Shown one piece after another: positions 8,829 through 19,098 of a stretch of DNA of 21,199 nucleotides. This stretch comes from Mucidula mucida (lineage: Eukaryota; Basidiomycota; Agaricomycetes; Agaricales; Physalacriaceae): the NCBI GenBank assembly GCA_015501055.1, contig JADNYV010000581.1:1-21199 (forward strand), written 5' to 3'. The notes below the pieces were generated by a model that saw only the letters and a list, made by a program, of their open reading frames with translations, did not search any database and was not told the DNA's origin. Every line of letters starts with the position of its first letter. Position 1 is the first letter of the stretch. The translations under genes were made by a program, and so were the position numbers.

Positions 8829-9757
8829 ATGTCCAACGAAGCACCCAAAACCGCTCCTCACACGCCCGCTCATCATGCCGATGTCGAAATCAAAGGCCGA
8901 TCCCTTGTGAACAAGCCTTACAACTATGACGGGGACAAGTCCAAGTACAAGAGCTGGTGGCGATCGATGTTCACATACATCCGTGACAAGAAGAACAACC
9001 TCACATCTGACTCCGAAAGGATTGATGTTGTTCTCTCCTACATCCGAGGAGATCACGTAGATGCATGGGTCCAGAACTACTTGGACCAGAACTTCGACGA
9101 GGAAGAAGAGGAATGGACAGTCTCTTGGACGGAGTTCAAGGAAGATTTGAAGGAGCGATTTGTGGACTCAAACCTCGCGCGAGACGCGCAAGATCAGATC
9201 GAGCGGTTGCGCCAGGGGCAAGATACCGCTCAAGATTTCTTCCAGAAGTTCGAGGTCCTGCTCACTCAGGCAGGATATTCGAAGGATGACACATTTGTTG
9301 TGCGACTTCTCGAGACCAACGTCAACGAGAAGATCATTGATCAGATCTATGGTAGCCGAGACGGGTTGCCAGAGAAGTACAAGGATTGGAAGGCACAGAT
9401 CCTTCAGATCGATCAGCTGTGGAGAAGGCGGGCGGCGAGCAAGAGGTCCGGCATGCAGTCCCGGCCTCAAGCTCCGCAGGTGGCTACATCGAGAGCTAAT
9501 CCTACGAACCCACCTCCAACGCCGATCACACGACGAGATGCCACCGGTGTTACCTATGGAGGAGCCGGCAGGCCGATGGACATCGACAATGCACGTCGAA
9601 GGGGACTCTGCTTCAGCTGTGGCGAACACGGCCATGTCAGCAGGTTCTGTCCCAAGAAGGGTCGACCCCAGACAATTCGGGGCCTATGGACCAAATGAAT
9701 GACGAGGAGAAGAAGAAGCTGGCCGAAGAGTTGGGTTTTGCGAAGCTCCCGCAGTAG
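8829..9757 (+). pseudogene. gag of element 1 (capsid and zinc knuckle), one frameshift
   Basis: The ATG at 8829 opens 289 codons. The capsid-like helical region includes the retrotransposon-gag signature around WTEFKEDLKERF and RLRQGQDTAQDFFQKFE. A CCHC zinc knuckle, CFSCGEHGHVSRFCPKKG (residues about 262-279), binds genomic RNA in this family. Relative to element 2, one base is missing near 9692, ending the frame at 9698. With that shift the frame would run another 20 codons to a TAG at 9755-9757. The gene makes virus-like particle protein. Element 2 keeps this 3' end but has its own breaks upstream. Confidence 0.88.
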
Positions 9758-12436
9758 ACGCAGTCCTGCCGGAGCAGTCATCAAGGAAAGGTGTCAGATG
9801 CAGATTCTATTTACAGTACGGGTACTGAAACATCTAAAATATCATCGACAACTTTACCACCAAAACCTGCGAAAGAAAGATTTGAGCCAAATACGCCCGA
9901 GTGGATCGCACAACGGCTAAGAGAGGATGACGTGTCGAGAGCAGTGGGAATTTTGAGAGCATGGATGCCGGAGCGGAGAGAGAGAGAAGCGACGGAGGAG
10001 AAGGTGATGGCGATCAGAGCGTTGACAAAGGAAGCTGCGGTGGAAGTTGTGACGGAGTTGAAAAAGTCGAGGAAGTACATCCGGGGAACAAAGGGGCAGG
10101 ACATGAAACTCCGAGTAACCATAGAGAGCGTACACACAGGCTCTGAATGGGAAACGAGTGCCCTTCTTGACAGTGGAGCAACGGGTTCTTGTGTCAATAA
10201 AGAATTCGTCGAGAAGAACGGACTCCCGATCAAGGAGTTACCGGTCAAGCTCCCTGTTACAATGCGGATGGAACCCTAAACGAGGGAGGAGCAATCGAAG
10301 GTTTTGTGGAGGTCCGGATGAAGATCGGAGATCACGCCGAAAAGATTGAGTTGGCCGTCACCAATCTCGGCAAAACAAGTATCTTTTTGGGGCTAGATTG
10401 GCTACGATATCACAACCCCACAATCAACTGGACGGAATCCACATTGACTTTGATCGATGCCCAGACCGCTGCGGCTATCTACCCGAGTACAACTCACCGG
10501 AAGATGAAGGAGAAGACGTAGAAGAGAAGTTGGAAGAGGGAGAGCGTTTGTTCTGGATGGACTGGGACAACTATCGCAAAAGCGGGAAAAGCTGAGATCA
10601 CAACAGCCTTCATCCGCTGCTGCACCTTACATCGAGGAATTTTCCGATGTATTCAGCAAGGCGGACTTTGACAAGTTACCGGAGCGAAGACCCTGGGATC
10701 ACGCGATAGAACTTACGCCTGGTTCCAAACCGGTTGACTGCAAGGTTTATCCCCTTAGTCCATCCGAGCAGAAGGCGTTAGATGAGTTCCTGGAAGAAAA
10801 CATACGGACGGGACGTATACGGCCATCAATTTCACCTATGGCATCCCCTTCTTCTTTGTCAAAAAGAAGGATGGAAGCCTTCGGCCAGTACAGGATTATC
10901 GGAAGTTGAACGACATGACAATCAAGAACCGATACCCTTGCCGTTGATCCAGGAGCTTATCGACAAGTTGAAGGGAGCAAAGGTTTTCACAAAGATGGAT
11001 GTCCGATGGGGTTACAATAACATCCGGATCAAAGAAGGTGATGAGTGGAAAGCGGCGTTTAGAACAAACCGAGGCCTGTTCGAGCCCTCAGTCATGTTCT
11101 TCGGACTTACAAACTCGCCGGCAACGTTCCAATCGTTCATGAATCACATCTTGAAGGAGTTGATTGACGGCGGACATGTTATAGTTTACCTAGACGATAT
11201 ACTTATCTTTACGAACACTCTCGAGGAGCATAGACAGATTGTACGAAAGGTATTGGAGATATTACGAGTAAATAAGTTGTATTTAAAACCCGAGAAATGT
11301 AGTTTTGAGGCACAGACTGTAGATTACTTAGGAGTTATTGTTGGAGGAGGAGAAGTGAAGATGGATCCGGCAAAAGTGGCCGTAGTGAAGGAATGGAAGG
11401 AGCCGACGAAGAAGAAGGAAGTGCAGTCATTCCTGGGCTTCTGCAACTTCTACCGACGTTTCATTCGGGGATTTGCGGGAGTAGCGAAGCCGTTGACATC
11501 GCTAACCGGGAAGGGCGAGTGGGTTTGGGGCATGGAGCAGCATGAGGCGTTTGAGGAGTTGAAACGGAGGATGACGGAAGAACCCGTTCTGATCGTACCA
11601 CGCGACGACGGCAAGTTTGAGTTGAGGCGGACTCCTCGAACTATGCGAACGGGGCGGTTCTTTCCCAGTTGGTTGACGGAAAATGGAGACCAGTAGCCTT
11701 TCGGTCTCGCGCGCTGAACGAAGTAGAGCGCAATATGAGATCTACGACAAAGAGATGATGGCTATTATGGACTCAATTGATGACTGGAGGCAATATCTCT
11801 AGGAGCAAAGGAACGGTGGAGGTGTTTACCGATCATCAAAACCTCCAGTACTTCCGGAAGCCACAGAAGTTGAATCGGAGGCAGGCGAGATGGGTTACGG
11901 AGTTGGCAGAGTATGACATACAGATGATTCACAAGCCGGGCAAGACAATGGGGAAAGCTGATGCCTTGTCAAGGATGACAGGCCTTGAGAAGGGGGAAAA
12001 AGATAACGAAAACTTGTTTTCTAAAACCGGAGTTTTTTATATCACAAATTCAATTTTCTTTACATACAGTAGTACACCGGAGGACGAATTACTTAACAAA
12101 ATCAAACAAAGAAAAGGAAACAAGACAGATACGTACAAAAAGCATTAGAAAACAAAGAAAAAGGATGGGAAGAGAAGGAAAAGGACTTATTATATGGAAA
12201 GATCGTATTTACATACCAAAGGACAAGGAATTGCGGGGAAAAGTTATTGGAATGCATCAGATGCACAGCTTGCAGGGCATCCGGGACGTACAAGACTCTC
12301 GAGTTGATCACACGCACCTATTGGTGGCCAGGAATAGCCGAGACGTCCGGAATACGTGGAAGGGTGTCAAAAATGCAAGTTACAAAGTCACATCGCACAA
12401 AACGGCTGCACCCTCCATCCTATAGACGTACCAAGC
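9758..12436 (+). pseudogene. pol of element 1: protease, RT, RNase H, start of integrase; multiple frameshifts
   Basis: The open frame from 9758 lies in phase with the end of gag. The aspartic protease motif LLDSGATGSCVN is at about 10167-10202. Single-base deletions follow near 10258, 10449, 10588, 10850 and 10938. Reverse transcriptase is recognisable from about 10880, with [28 protein letters not shown] and the catalytic YLDD at 11187-11198. RNase H is broken near 11618, with TDHQNLQYF and ADALSR further on. The integrase zinc-finger region follows at about 12240-12400 and the sequence ends at 12436, before the integrase catalytic triad. As it stands no functional Pol can be made. Confidence 0.88.
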
Positions 12437-12962
12437 TGTTAGCGACTGACTAAGCCACGAGACTCAACCAGGTACCACAGCAAGAACTAAGGAAGAAAGC
12501 GTTCGCGTTCGTAAGACTAGGCTAGGCCAGGTGTATAAACGAGATCGGAACTAAAGTACAATGATACTACACTACTGCTTATATACTATAAGTCTGTGTT
12601 TGAAGCTCCTTGTCCATACGCGTTTCCACTAGGGATGCTCCACGCCCTTGACCCAGTGTTGTATGCTACTAGTCCGTGAAACCATTAAATACGAGTGGTG
12701 ACTGCATGTAAGTAATAATACTGAAACGACCATGTGTACTACGAGTGTCGGCGGTGTGTATACAATAGGGAGTCCATGAGGTATCGGCATGTATGATGTC
12801 ATCCATGTGTTGGGCGTGTGTCCGACATGAGTACGGCTTCGGTAATGAAAAGGGTATGATCGGTGACGAAACAGATGATGAAACGGTCCGTTGGTTGATA
12901 AGACAAGGCTCCCGATAAGATATGATAAGATGTGAAATGTGAAAATATGGCGATTCATAACA
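12437..12962 (-). repeat. 3' LTR of element 2 (526 bp)
   Basis: On the minus strand it runs from TGTTATGAATCG to CGCTAACA. It is identical in substitution terms to 18412-18939, differing only by one-base indels. It abuts the truncated integrase of element 1 on its left. Confidence 0.93.
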
Positions 12963-12975
12963 TCACCCCCTCCTT
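12963..12975 (-). other. Polypurine tract of element 2
   Basis: On the minus strand the sequence directly upstream of the 3' LTR is AAGGAGGGGGTGA, purine-rich as needed to prime plus-strand DNA synthesis. Element 1 lacks it because its 3' end is missing. Confidence 0.7.
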
Positions 12976-13105
12976 AAGGCGCAAGTTCCATTCTGCGCCA
13001 GAGTCGCTCCATGAGGGCTGCAGAGGGTAGCGTGACGTCGAGGGTTCGGTATCGGGCGGTGGCATGGGTCGGAAAAGATGTGATGGAAATTGCGACATGG
13101 GGACT

Positions 13106-16100
13106 TCAATGCGAGCAAGCGCGGGTGGCTTTGGCTTGTTCGGTATTGTTGGTGGAAATCCTGATGGCTTCGTCGGCATTTTTGAGATTGCATGCCGGTT
13201 CCCATGTCTGCTCGTGTGTGCCATAACCCTTCCAGTGAACCTTGTATTGAAAACCCCCGCGGTACTTCCGGGAATTCACCACTTTCTCAACCTCCCATTC
13301 CGGTTCGGCTCCTTCCAGCACAGGTGGTGGACGCGTGTCTCGGGGTTGCGTCGGAAATTGCGGCTCGTGGTAAGGCGTCAGCAGGGCCTCATTGAACACG
13401 GGATGAATGCTTTTCCACGTGTGAGGAATCTGGAGCTTGTAAGAGCTCGTCCCGACTTTCTTGATCACTTTGAACGGCCCGAATCGTTTGTCATCGAGCT
13501 TCTTCATTGGTCGATCCGTGCTGAGATTCGTCCCTTCCAGCCATACTTTGTCGCCTTCCTTGTACTCTACTGCCTCTGTTCGCTTCCTGTCATAAAACCG
13601 TTTCATGTCCTCTTTTGCCATCTTCAATGCTGACCCCACTTCTCCCATGTCTTCCTCATGCCTCGGCAAACTCCTGCGCAGTCTCATTTCTCGATGCCGT
13701 TTTCGGAGCGGTGCCTTTGTAGGGATGTCTGCCCATGTCTGCGAAGAACGGAGTGACTTTGGTCGCCGAGTGAACTCGATCGTTGTAAACGAATTCAGCA
13801 GAGGGTAGCCATTCATGCCAGTCGTTCTGATGATAGTTGACGAATAACCGTAAGAAATGTTCTATCTCTTGGTTCAACCGTTCCGTCTGCCCATTTGCCT
13901 GTGGATGATACGCCGTTGTAAAGTTTCCCTGTATGCCCAACAACCGGTACAATTCCTTCATGAAACGCGAGTGATATTGTGGACCGCGATCATGTATCAT
14001 CTGTCGTGGCATCCCATGTATGGGGAAAATGCGATCACGGTAAATGCGGGCCATGCCTTCTGACGTCAGAGTGGTGTGTGTCGGTATGATACGTAATCGC
14101 TTGGTGAAATGGTCCACAAACGTGCTGATCGCGTTGTATCCTCCTGATTCCGGCAGCTCTCCAATCATGTCCGTCCCTACTATCTCCCATGGCTCGCTTG
14201 GCACATCAATAGGATGAAGAGGTGCAGCCGGCTTCGTGCGATGTGACTTGGTGACCTGGCATTTTTGACACCCTTCTACGTATTCCCGGACGTCTCGGCT
14301 GATTCCTGGCCACCAATAGGTGCGTGTGATCAGCTCGAGGGTCTTGTATCGTCCAGGATGCCCTGCAAGCTGTGCATCATGGTGCATTCCAATAACTCTT
14401 CCCCGCAATTCCTTGTCCTTTGGTATGTAAATACGATCCTTCCATATAATAAGTCCATTTTCCTTCTCTTCCCATCCTTTTTCTTTGTTTTCTAATGCTT
14501 TTTGTACGTATCTGTCTTTGTTTCCTTTTCTTTGTTTGATTTTGTTAAGTAATTCGTCCTCCGGTGTATCTACTGTATGTAAAGAAAATTGAATTTGTGA
14601 AATAAAAAACTCCGGTTTGAGCAAAACAACGTTTTCGTTATCTTTTTCCCCCTTCTCAAGGCCTGTCATCCTTGACAAGGCATCAGCTTTCCCCATTGTC
14701 TTGCCCGGCTTGTGAATCATCTGTATATCATACTCCGCCAACTCCGTAACCCATCTCGCCTGCCTCCGGTTCAACTTCTGCGGTTTCCTGAAGTACTGAA
14801 GGTTTTGATGATCGGTAAAAACCTCCACTGTCTCCTTAGCGCCTAGGAGATATTGCCGCCAGTCGTCGATCGAGTCCATAATAGCCATCATCTCTTTGTC
14901 GTAGATCTCATAATTCGCTCCACTTCGTTCAGCGCGCGAGATCGGAAAGCTACTGGTCTCCATTTTCCGTCAACAAACTGGGAAAGAACCGCCCCGTTCG
15001 CATAGTTCGAGGAGTCCGCCTCAACTCGAAACTTGCCGTCGTCGCGTGGTACAATCAGAACGGGTTCTTCCGTCATTCTCCGTTTCAACTCCTCAAACGC
15101 CTCGTGCTGCTCCATGCCCCAAACCCACTCGCCCTTCCCGGTTAGCGATGTCAACGGCTTCGCTACTCCCGCAAATCCCCGAATGAAACGTCGGTAGAAG
15201 TTGCAGAAGCCCAGGAATGACTGCACTTCCTTCTTCTTCGTCGGCTCCTTCCATTCCTTCACTACGGCCACTTTTGCCGGATCCATCTTCACTTCTCCTC
15301 CTCCAACAATAACTCCTAAGTAATCTACAGTCTGTGCCTCAAAACTACATTTCTCGGGTTTTAAATACAGCTTATTTACTCGTAATATCTCCAATACCTT
15401 TCGTACAATCTGTCTATGCTCCTCGAGAGTGTTCGTAAAGATAAGTATATCATCCAGGTAAACTATAACATGTCCGCCGTCAATCAACTCCTTCAAGATG
15501 TGATTCATGAACGATTGGAACGTTGCCGGCGAGTTTGTGAGTCCGAAGAACATTACTAATGGCTCGAACAGCCCTCGGTTTGTTCTAAACGCCGCTTTCC
15601 ACTCATCACCTCTTTGATCCGGATGTTATTGTAACCCCATCGGACATCCATCTTTGTGAAAACCTTTGCTCCCTTCAACTTGTCGATAAGCTCCTGAATC
15701 AACGGCAAGGGGTATCGGTTCTTGATTGTCATGTCGTTCAACTTCCGATAATCCTGCACTGGCCGAAGGCTTCCGTCCTTCTTCTTGACAAAGAAGAATG
15801 GTGACGCCATGGGTGAGATTGATGGCCGTATGCGTCCCGTGCGTATGTTTTCCTCCAAGAACTCGTCTAATGCCTTCTGCTCGGATGGACTAAGGGATAG
15901 ACCTTGCAGTCAACCGGTTTGGAACCAGGCGTGAGTTCTATCGCGTGATCCCAGGGTCTTCGCTCCGGTAACTTGTCAAAGTCCGCCTTGCTGAATACAT
16001 CGGAAAATTCCTCGATGTAAGGTGCAGCAGCAGATGAAGGCTGTTGTGATCTCAGCTTTTCACCGCTTTTGCGATAGTTGTCCCAGTCCATCCAGAACAA

Positions 16101-16889
16101 CGCTCTCCCTCTTCCAACTTCTCTTCTACATCTTCTCCTTCGTCTTCTGGCGAGTCGTACTCGGGTAGATAGCCGCAGCGGTCTGGGCATCGATCAAAAG
16201 TCAATGTGGATTCCGTCCAGTTGATCGTGGGGTTGTGATATCGTAACCAATCTAGCCCCAAAAAGATGCTTGTTTTGCCAAGATTGGTGACGGCCAACTC
16301 AATCTTTTCTGCGTGATCACCGATCTTCATCCGGACCTCCACAAACCTTCGATTGCTCCTCCCTCGTTTAGGGTTCCATCCGCATTGTAGACAGGGAGCT
16401 TGACCGGTAACTCCTTGATCGGGAGTCCGTTCTTCTCGACGAATTCTTTATTGACACAAGAACCCGTTGCTCCACTGTCAAGAAGGGCACTCGTTTCCCA
16501 TTCAGAGCCTGTGTGTACGCTCTCTATGGTTACTCGGAGTTTCATGTCCTGCCCCTTTGTTCCCCGGATGTACTTCCTCGACTTTTTCAACTCCGTCACA
16601 ACTTCCACCGCAGCTTCCTTTGTCAACGCTCTGATCGCCATCACCTTCTCCTCCGTCGCTTCTCTCTCTCTCCGCTCCGGCATCCATGCTCTCAAATTCC
16701 CACTGCTCTCGACACGTCATCCTCTCTTAGCCGTTGTGCGATCCACTCGGGCGTATTTGGCTCAAATCTTTCTTTCGCAGGTTTTGGTGGTAAAGTCGTC
16801 GATGATATTTTAGATGTTTCAGTACCGTACTGTAAATAGATTCTGCATCTGACGACCCTTCCTTGATGACTGCTCCGGCAGGACTGCGT
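13106..16889 (-). pseudogene. pol of element 2: protease, RT, RNase H, integrase, chromodomain; several frameshifts
   Basis: Pieces in several frames cover the whole polyprotein. Protease (DSGATGSCVN) is in 16695-16327. Reverse transcriptase spans about 15858-14990: [21 protein letters not shown], and YLDDILIF in the 15553-14888 frame. RNase H follows (VEADSSNYANG, then TDHQNLQYF and ADALSR). Integrase lies in the 435-codon frame 14963-13656, with an HHCC finger (about residues 195-235) and catalytic D265, D325 and E361, giving the canonical D,D-35-E spacing. A frameshift near 13665 leads into the GPY/F-like module (RFGPFKVIKKVG). The protein ends in a chromodomain. One-base indels near 16350, 16110, 15600, 14930 and 13665 break the frame. 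Confidence 0.9.
13163..13306 (-). other. Chromodomain coding segment at the integrase C-terminus
   Basis: Residues 171-218 of the frame 13816-13106 carry the chromodomain pattern EWEVEKVVNSRKYRGG, YKVHWKGYG and TWEPACNLKNADEAI, with aromatic residues at the positions that form a methyl-lysine cage. Chromodomains of chromoviruses are known to steer integration to marked chromatin, commonly H3K9-methylated heterochromatin. The aromatic-cage reading is based on alignment by eye. Confidence 0.88.
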
Positions 16890-17816
16890 CTACTGCGGGA
16901 GCTTCGCAAAACCCAACTCTTCGGCCAGCTTCTTCTTCTCCTCGTCGTTCATTTCGGTCCATAAACCCCGAATCGTCTGGGGTCGACCCTTCTTCGGACA
17001 GAACCTGCTGACGTGGCCGTGTTCGCCACAGCTGAAGCAGAGTCCCCTTCGACGTGCATTGTCGATGTCCATCGGCCTGCCGGCTCCTCCATAGGTAACA
17101 CCGGTGGCATCTCGTCGTGTGATCGGCGTCGGGGTGGGTTCGTAGGATTGGCTCTCGATGTAGCCGCCTGCGGAGCTTGAGGCCGGGACTGCATGCCGGA
17201 CCTCTTGCTCGCCGCCCGCCTTCTCCACAGCTGATCGATCTGAAGGATCTGTGCCTTCCAATCCTTGTACTTCTCTGGCAACCCGTCTCGGCTGCCATAG
17301 ATCTGGTCGATGATCTTCTCGTTGACATTGGTCTCGAGAAGTCGCACGACAAATGCGTCATCCTTCGAGTATCCTGCCTGAGTGAGCAGGACCTCGAACT
17401 TCTGGAAGAAATCTTGAGCGGTGTCTTGCCCCTGGCGCAACCGCTCGATCTGGTCTTGCGCGTCTCGCGCGAGGTTGGAATCCACAAATCGCTCCTTCAA
17501 GTCTTCCTTGAACTCCGTCCAAGAGACTGTCCATTCCTCTTCTTCCTCATCGAAGTTCTGGTCCGAGTAGTTCTGGACCCATGCATCTACGTGATCTCCT
17601 CGGATGTAGGAGAGAACAACATCGATCCTTTCGGAGTCAGATGTGAGGTTGTTCTTCTTGTCACGGATGTATGTGAACATCGATCGCCACCAGCTCTTGT
17701 ACTTGGACTTGTCCCCGTCATAGTCATAAGGCTTGTTGACAAGGGATCGGCCTTTGGTTTCGACATGGCGTGATGAGCGGGTGTGTGAGGAGCGGTTTCG
17801 GGTGCTCGTTGGACAT
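16890..17816 (-). pseudogene. gag of element 2, broken by single-base indels
   Basis: The homologue of the element 1 gag start is the minus-strand ATG at 17816. One-base deletions within the first 20 codons shift the frame. The capsid region is open again from 17680 (WRSMFTYIRDKKN) to a further deletion near 17130. The zinc knuckle CFSCGEHGHVSRFCPKKG and the tail ending in FAKLPQ then continue in the frame 17261-16890, which ends at TAG 16892-16890. The same TAG closes gag in element 1. Confidence 0.87.
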
Positions 17817-18397
17817 GATGATCGGGGTGATAGGATCGGAGAGTGAAAGGGTGAAAGTGGGGATATGGGTGATGCGGATTTGGATGAAACGGGTGAGGGA
17901 ATAGAGGTTTGGATGAATAGGAGGATCGCCTAGATCTGAAATAGAATCCAGGACTTGGTAGGGTGGGGAATGATGTGTGTATCGTAAGGTAAGTAAAGTA
18001 GGTAGGTATCGTAACTGTCTACGCTATTTTACCGACTACTGACTACGTATCTACGGAGCCCAAGAGCTCGTCACAAGTTCGCAATTGCCCAGCCGACGTC
18101 CCTCTGGTGTGAGGTAAGCCGAAGTTTTCCTGGGAACGGGGGTTGACCCGTAAACAGCGCCCACTGAAGTGCAACTGCCAAAAGTTCGTTCTCGTGAGAG
18201 CGGCTACTTCCAGCACCCGAGGCAGTTATCTCTAACTGTTAGCCGGCGCTACTGGGACCAATACACACGTATGCGGACGTGCGCTGGAATTAGGAATCCG
18301 TCGATCTGTAAACAGGGAAAGGGAATAGGGGAATGTGCGATGATCAAACAGCGAAGTGCTGATCGACGATCAGGGATGTGTGGTAGGTGGTAGAAAG
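17817..18397 (-). other. Untranslated leader of element 2
   Basis: This is homologous to 8244-8828 of element 1 in opposite orientation with few differences. Short ORFs occur but none is conserved as coding. Confidence 0.6.
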
Positions 18398-18409
18398 TAG
18401 TTCCGATCT
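18398..18409 (-). other. Primer-binding site of element 2, self-priming type
   Basis: The minus strand reads AGATCGGAACTA two bases after the LTR end. Its reverse complement lies within the 5' LTR at 18516-18527, about 30 nt downstream of the minus-strand TATA box at 18559-18552. Confidence 0.6.
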
Positions 18410-18411
18410 TC

Positions 18412-18939
18412 TGTTAGCGACTGACTAAGCCACGAGACTCAACCAGGTACCACAGCAAGAACTAAGGAAGAAACGTTCGCGTTCGTAAGACTAGGCTAGG
18501 CCAGGTGTATAAACGAGATCGGAACTAAAGTACAATGATACTACACTACTGCTTATATACTATTAAGTCTGTGTTTGAAGCTCCTTGTCCATACGCGTTT
18601 CCACTAGGGATGCTCCACGCCCTTGACCCAGTGTTGTATGCTACTAGTCCGTGAAACCATTAAATACGAGTGGTGACTGCATGTAAGTAATAATACTGAA
18701 ACGACCATGTGTACTACGAGTGTCGGCGGTGTGTATACAATAGGGAGTCCATGAGGTATCGGCATGTATGATGTCATCCATGTGTTGGGCGTGTGTCCGA
18801 CATGAGTACGGCTTCGGTAATGAAAAGGGGTATGATCGGTGACGAAACAGATGATGAAACGGTCCGTTGGTTGATAAGACAAGGCTCCCGATAAGATATG
18901 ATAAGATGTGAAAATGTGAAAATATGGCGATTCATAACA
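18412..18939 (-). repeat. 5' LTR of element 2 (528 bp)
   Basis: It shows TG...CA ends and is full length. Against 12437-12962 it has four one-base indels (GAAAGCG/GAAACG, CTATAAG/CTATTAAG, AAAAGGGT/AAAAGGGGT, GAAATG/GAAAATG) and no substitutions. Its upstream neighbour is the leader of a different retrotransposon. Confidence 0.93.
18552..18559 (-). promoter_or_regulatory. TATA box of the element 2 5' LTR
   Basis: The minus strand reads TATATAAG, at the same LTR position as in element 1. It is the probable promoter of element 2. Confidence 0.6.
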
Positions 18940-19098
18940 ACCACCCTCGAGAACTCGCTACAGTTGGACAACCCCGTCTGATCAACCAGGACTTCCCTCG
19001 GCGACAACTCATCTCATCTATTCTCATTCACCCTTATCTTTAATCTCTGCTTATTATTAATCAGCCTCTATTCTACGAATCAAATCTAATCTAGTAAC
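18940..19098 (+). other. Leader of a second Ty3/gypsy family (remnant)
   Basis: This non-coding, C/T-rich stretch directly precedes the degenerate gag that starts at 19099. Its position and composition fit a retrotransposon leader. Any LTR of this family would have to lie to the left but is absent, replaced by element 2. Confidence 0.45.

Larger units (their letters stand above)
7701..12436 (+). mobile_element. Element 1: chromovirus-type Ty3/gypsy LTR retrotransposon, 3'-truncated
   Basis: Order along the plus strand is 5' LTR (7701-8229), primer-binding site, leader, gag (8829-9757), protease, reverse transcriptase, RNase H and the start of integrase. Homology to element 2 continues up to 12436, which corresponds to 14196 in element 2, and then an LTR in opposite orientation begins. 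The integrase core, chromodomain, polypurine tract and 3' LTR are therefore missing. The coding region has several single-base deletions relative to element 2. The element sits in the duplicated epsin fragment; the left flank ends in GCTTG, but no matching right duplication in the same orientation exists. Confidence 0.9.
12437..18939 (-). mobile_element. Element 2: full-length chromodomain Ty3/gypsy (chromovirus) LTR retrotransposon
   Basis: The 6503-bp element reads right to left: 5' LTR (18412-18939), primer-binding site, leader, gag, pol with C-terminal chromodomain, polypurine tract and 3' LTR (12437-12962). The domain order PR-RT-RH-IN-CHD is that of chromoviruses. The two LTRs show four 1-nt indels and no substitution, so insertion is very recent or the indels are sequencing errors. 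The left flank is element 1 integrase sequence (CAAGC) and the right flank is a different retrotransposon (ACCAC), so no 5-bp target duplication is present. Confidence 0.93.

Noticed and set aside
7696..12436. GCTTG before LTR1 and CAAGC before LTR2 read as a target duplication of one inverted element
   Set aside because: LTR2 and LTR3 share all substitutions against LTR1 over the whole length, so LTR2 pairs with LTR3. The inverted 5-mer can occur by chance and is kept only as a hint.
16400..16839. Long plus-strand ORFs (137 and 108 codons) opposite the protease region; the same at 9811-10248 on the minus strand
   Set aside because: They are antisense shadows of the gag-pol coding strand and appear in both elements at the same place.
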